From JAIVJN01 sp036732565 (GTDB taxonomy: Bacteria > Acidobacteriota > Vicinamibacteria > Vicinamibacterales > UBA2999), in the NCBI GenBank assembly GCA_036732565.1, contig DAINCF010000146.1, positions 1 through 14,438 of the forward strand: a stretch of 14,438 nt of DNA. The letters run 5' to 3'. A model generated the notes under the pieces. The model was not told the DNA's origin. It worked only from the letters and a program-made list of their open reading frames with translations, and did no database searches. Of the stretch, positions 13,464 to 14,438 are shown one piece after another (the first letter of the stretch is position 1; each line of letters starts with the position of its first letter). The position numbers and the translations under genes are program-made.

Positions 13464-14438
13464 CCTTCGCATCACGCATGGGACGGATCGCGCCGTCCGC
13501 CACACTCAAGGTCTCGGCCGAAGCCGACCGCCTGCGTCGACAGGGTGTCGACGTCGTCGATCTCGGCGCCGGCGAGCCGGATTTTCCAACGCCCGAGCAC
13601 GTCAAGGCCGCCGCGCACGAGGCGCTCAATGCGGACTTCACGAAGTACACGCCGTCGGCGGGCATCGCGGAGCTGCGCGAAGCGGTGTGCTATCGCTACC
13701 GCACCGACTACGGCATCGAGCTCAAGGCCGATCAAGTCATCCTGACCGCGGGCGGCAAGCAGGCGTTGTTCAACGCGGCGATGGCATTGTTCGGGCCGGG
13801 CGACGAGGTCATCACCCACGGGCCGTTCTGGCCGTCGATTCCCGAGCAGGTCAAGCTGGCCGGCGCGGATCCGGTGATCGTGCGGACCCACGCCGAGGAC
13901 GGCTTCACGATTCACGCCGAGCCGATTCTCGCGGCGATCACGCCGCGCACGCGCGGCATCATCATCAACTCGCCGTGCAATCCAACGGGCGCGCTGGTCA
14001 CAGAGGAAGCCGTCGCGGCCGTGGCGCAGGCCGCCGCTCGACTGGGGATCTGGCTCATCGCCGATCTCACTTATGAAAAGCTGCTCTACGACGAGGTGGC
14101 GCACAACGTGCCGGCGGTGATGCTGAAGCATCTGCCCGAGCGCAGCATCATCTGCAGCGCGGCGTCGAAGGCCTACGCGATGACGGGCTGGCGATGCGGC
14201 TGGTCAATCGCGCCGAAGGACGTCACCAGCGCGTTCAACACCATTCAGGGGCACTCGACGTCGAACATCAACTCGATCACGCAGAAGGCCGCGGTGGCGG
14301 CGCTGACCGGCCCGCAGGATTCCGTGGCGGCGATGCTGGCCGAGTACCGCGTGCGGCGCGACAAGGTGTGCGAGTGGCTCACCGCGGATCCGCGCTTCTC
14401 GATCGTCAAGCCGCGCGGTGCGTTCTACCTGTTCCCGC
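13460..14438 (+). CDS. PLP-dependent aspartate/aromatic aminotransferase, 3' end outside window
   Basis: The first 326 codons of a fold-type I aminotransferase, open to the window edge without a stop. It starts ATG ACC TTC at 13460, overlapping the coaD stop by four bases. Seen motifs are LGAGEPDFPTP, KYTPSAGIAELREA, INSPCNPTGA, IADLTYEKLLYD (with the Asp that contacts the PLP ring nitrogen), and CSAASKAYAMTGWRCGW with the PLP lysine at about residue 237. The pattern fits the class Ib aspartate aminotransferases of Thermus and Bacillus type, but substrate (aspartate, aromatic or alanine) cannot be fixed from this part. Normal length is near 385-400 residues, so about 60-70 residues are missing. 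The intact part shows no defect. Confidence 0.93.
   Translation, partial: MTFASRMGRIAPSATLKVSAEADRLRRQGVDVVDLGAGEPDFPTPEHVKAAAHEALNADFTKYTPSAGIAELREAVCYRYRTDYGIELKADQVILTAGGKQALFNAAMALFGPGDEVITHGPFWPSIPEQVKLAGADPVIVRTHAEDGFTIHAEPILAAITPRTRGIIINSPCNPTGALVTEEAVAAVAQAAARLGIWLIADLTYEKLLYDEVAHNVPAVMLKHLPERSIICSAASKAYAMTGWRCGWSIAPKDVTSAFNTIQGHSTSNINSITQKAAVAALTGPQDSVAAMLAEYRVRRDKVCEWLTADPRFSIVKPRGAFYLFP

Noticed and set aside
1..14438. tRNA, rRNA, CRISPR array, IS element or prophage genes
   Set aside because: None seen: no spaced direct-repeat array, no transposase or integrase motifs, and no tRNA cloverleaf with a CCA-type end; the three-way-junction element lacks tRNA landmarks.

Overview
The window is a GC-rich bacterial chromosome segment (strong G/C at third codon positions) that carries conserved housekeeping genes and no phage, plasmid, CRISPR or transposase genes. 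The gene set is RNase J next to FtsK, a LexA with a TVHKHL-type helix-turn-helix, a DUF3467 protein, a PF06262-type zincin, and a zinc-finger anti-sigma cassette. Together with the many GC-rich palindromes, this fits an Acidobacteriota-like (for example Vicinamibacteria) soil bacterium. That assignment is inference from style and gene content.

Left half, minus strand (82-7456). Reading in the direction of transcription: lexA, a DUF3467 protein, nth (endonuclease III), a small zinc metallopeptidase, rsmA/ksgA, then a 305-bp gap holding a promoter and a structured leader, then rnj (RNase J) and ftsK. A hairpin terminator follows ftsK. The middle genes overlap or nearly touch. The ribosome binding site of ftsK overlaps the rnj stop codon.

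Right half, plus strand (7618-14438). A 161-bp divergent control region separates lexA from an ECF sigma factor, its membrane anti-sigma factor and a periplasmic helical protein, a classic envelope-stress signalling cassette. Next come a secreted protein of unknown function (apparently with its own leaderless promoter), recG, rsmD, coaD, and a PLP aminotransferase cut by the window edge.

The most unusual feature is a set of small, perfectly self-complementary elements at gene junctions and inside genes. A 53-bp sequence that folds as a three-way junction is present twice without a change. A half-size relative with a compensatory base-pair change supplies the last codons and stop of rsmD. Similar hairpins with TTTA, TGAA or TTCA loops lie between lexA and DUF3467 and in the 3' end of nth. 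Other palindromes lie inside rsmA and in the signal-peptide region of the secreted protein. These look like non-autonomous, REP-like elements that have been accommodated in reading frames. No mobilising enzyme is encoded in the window.
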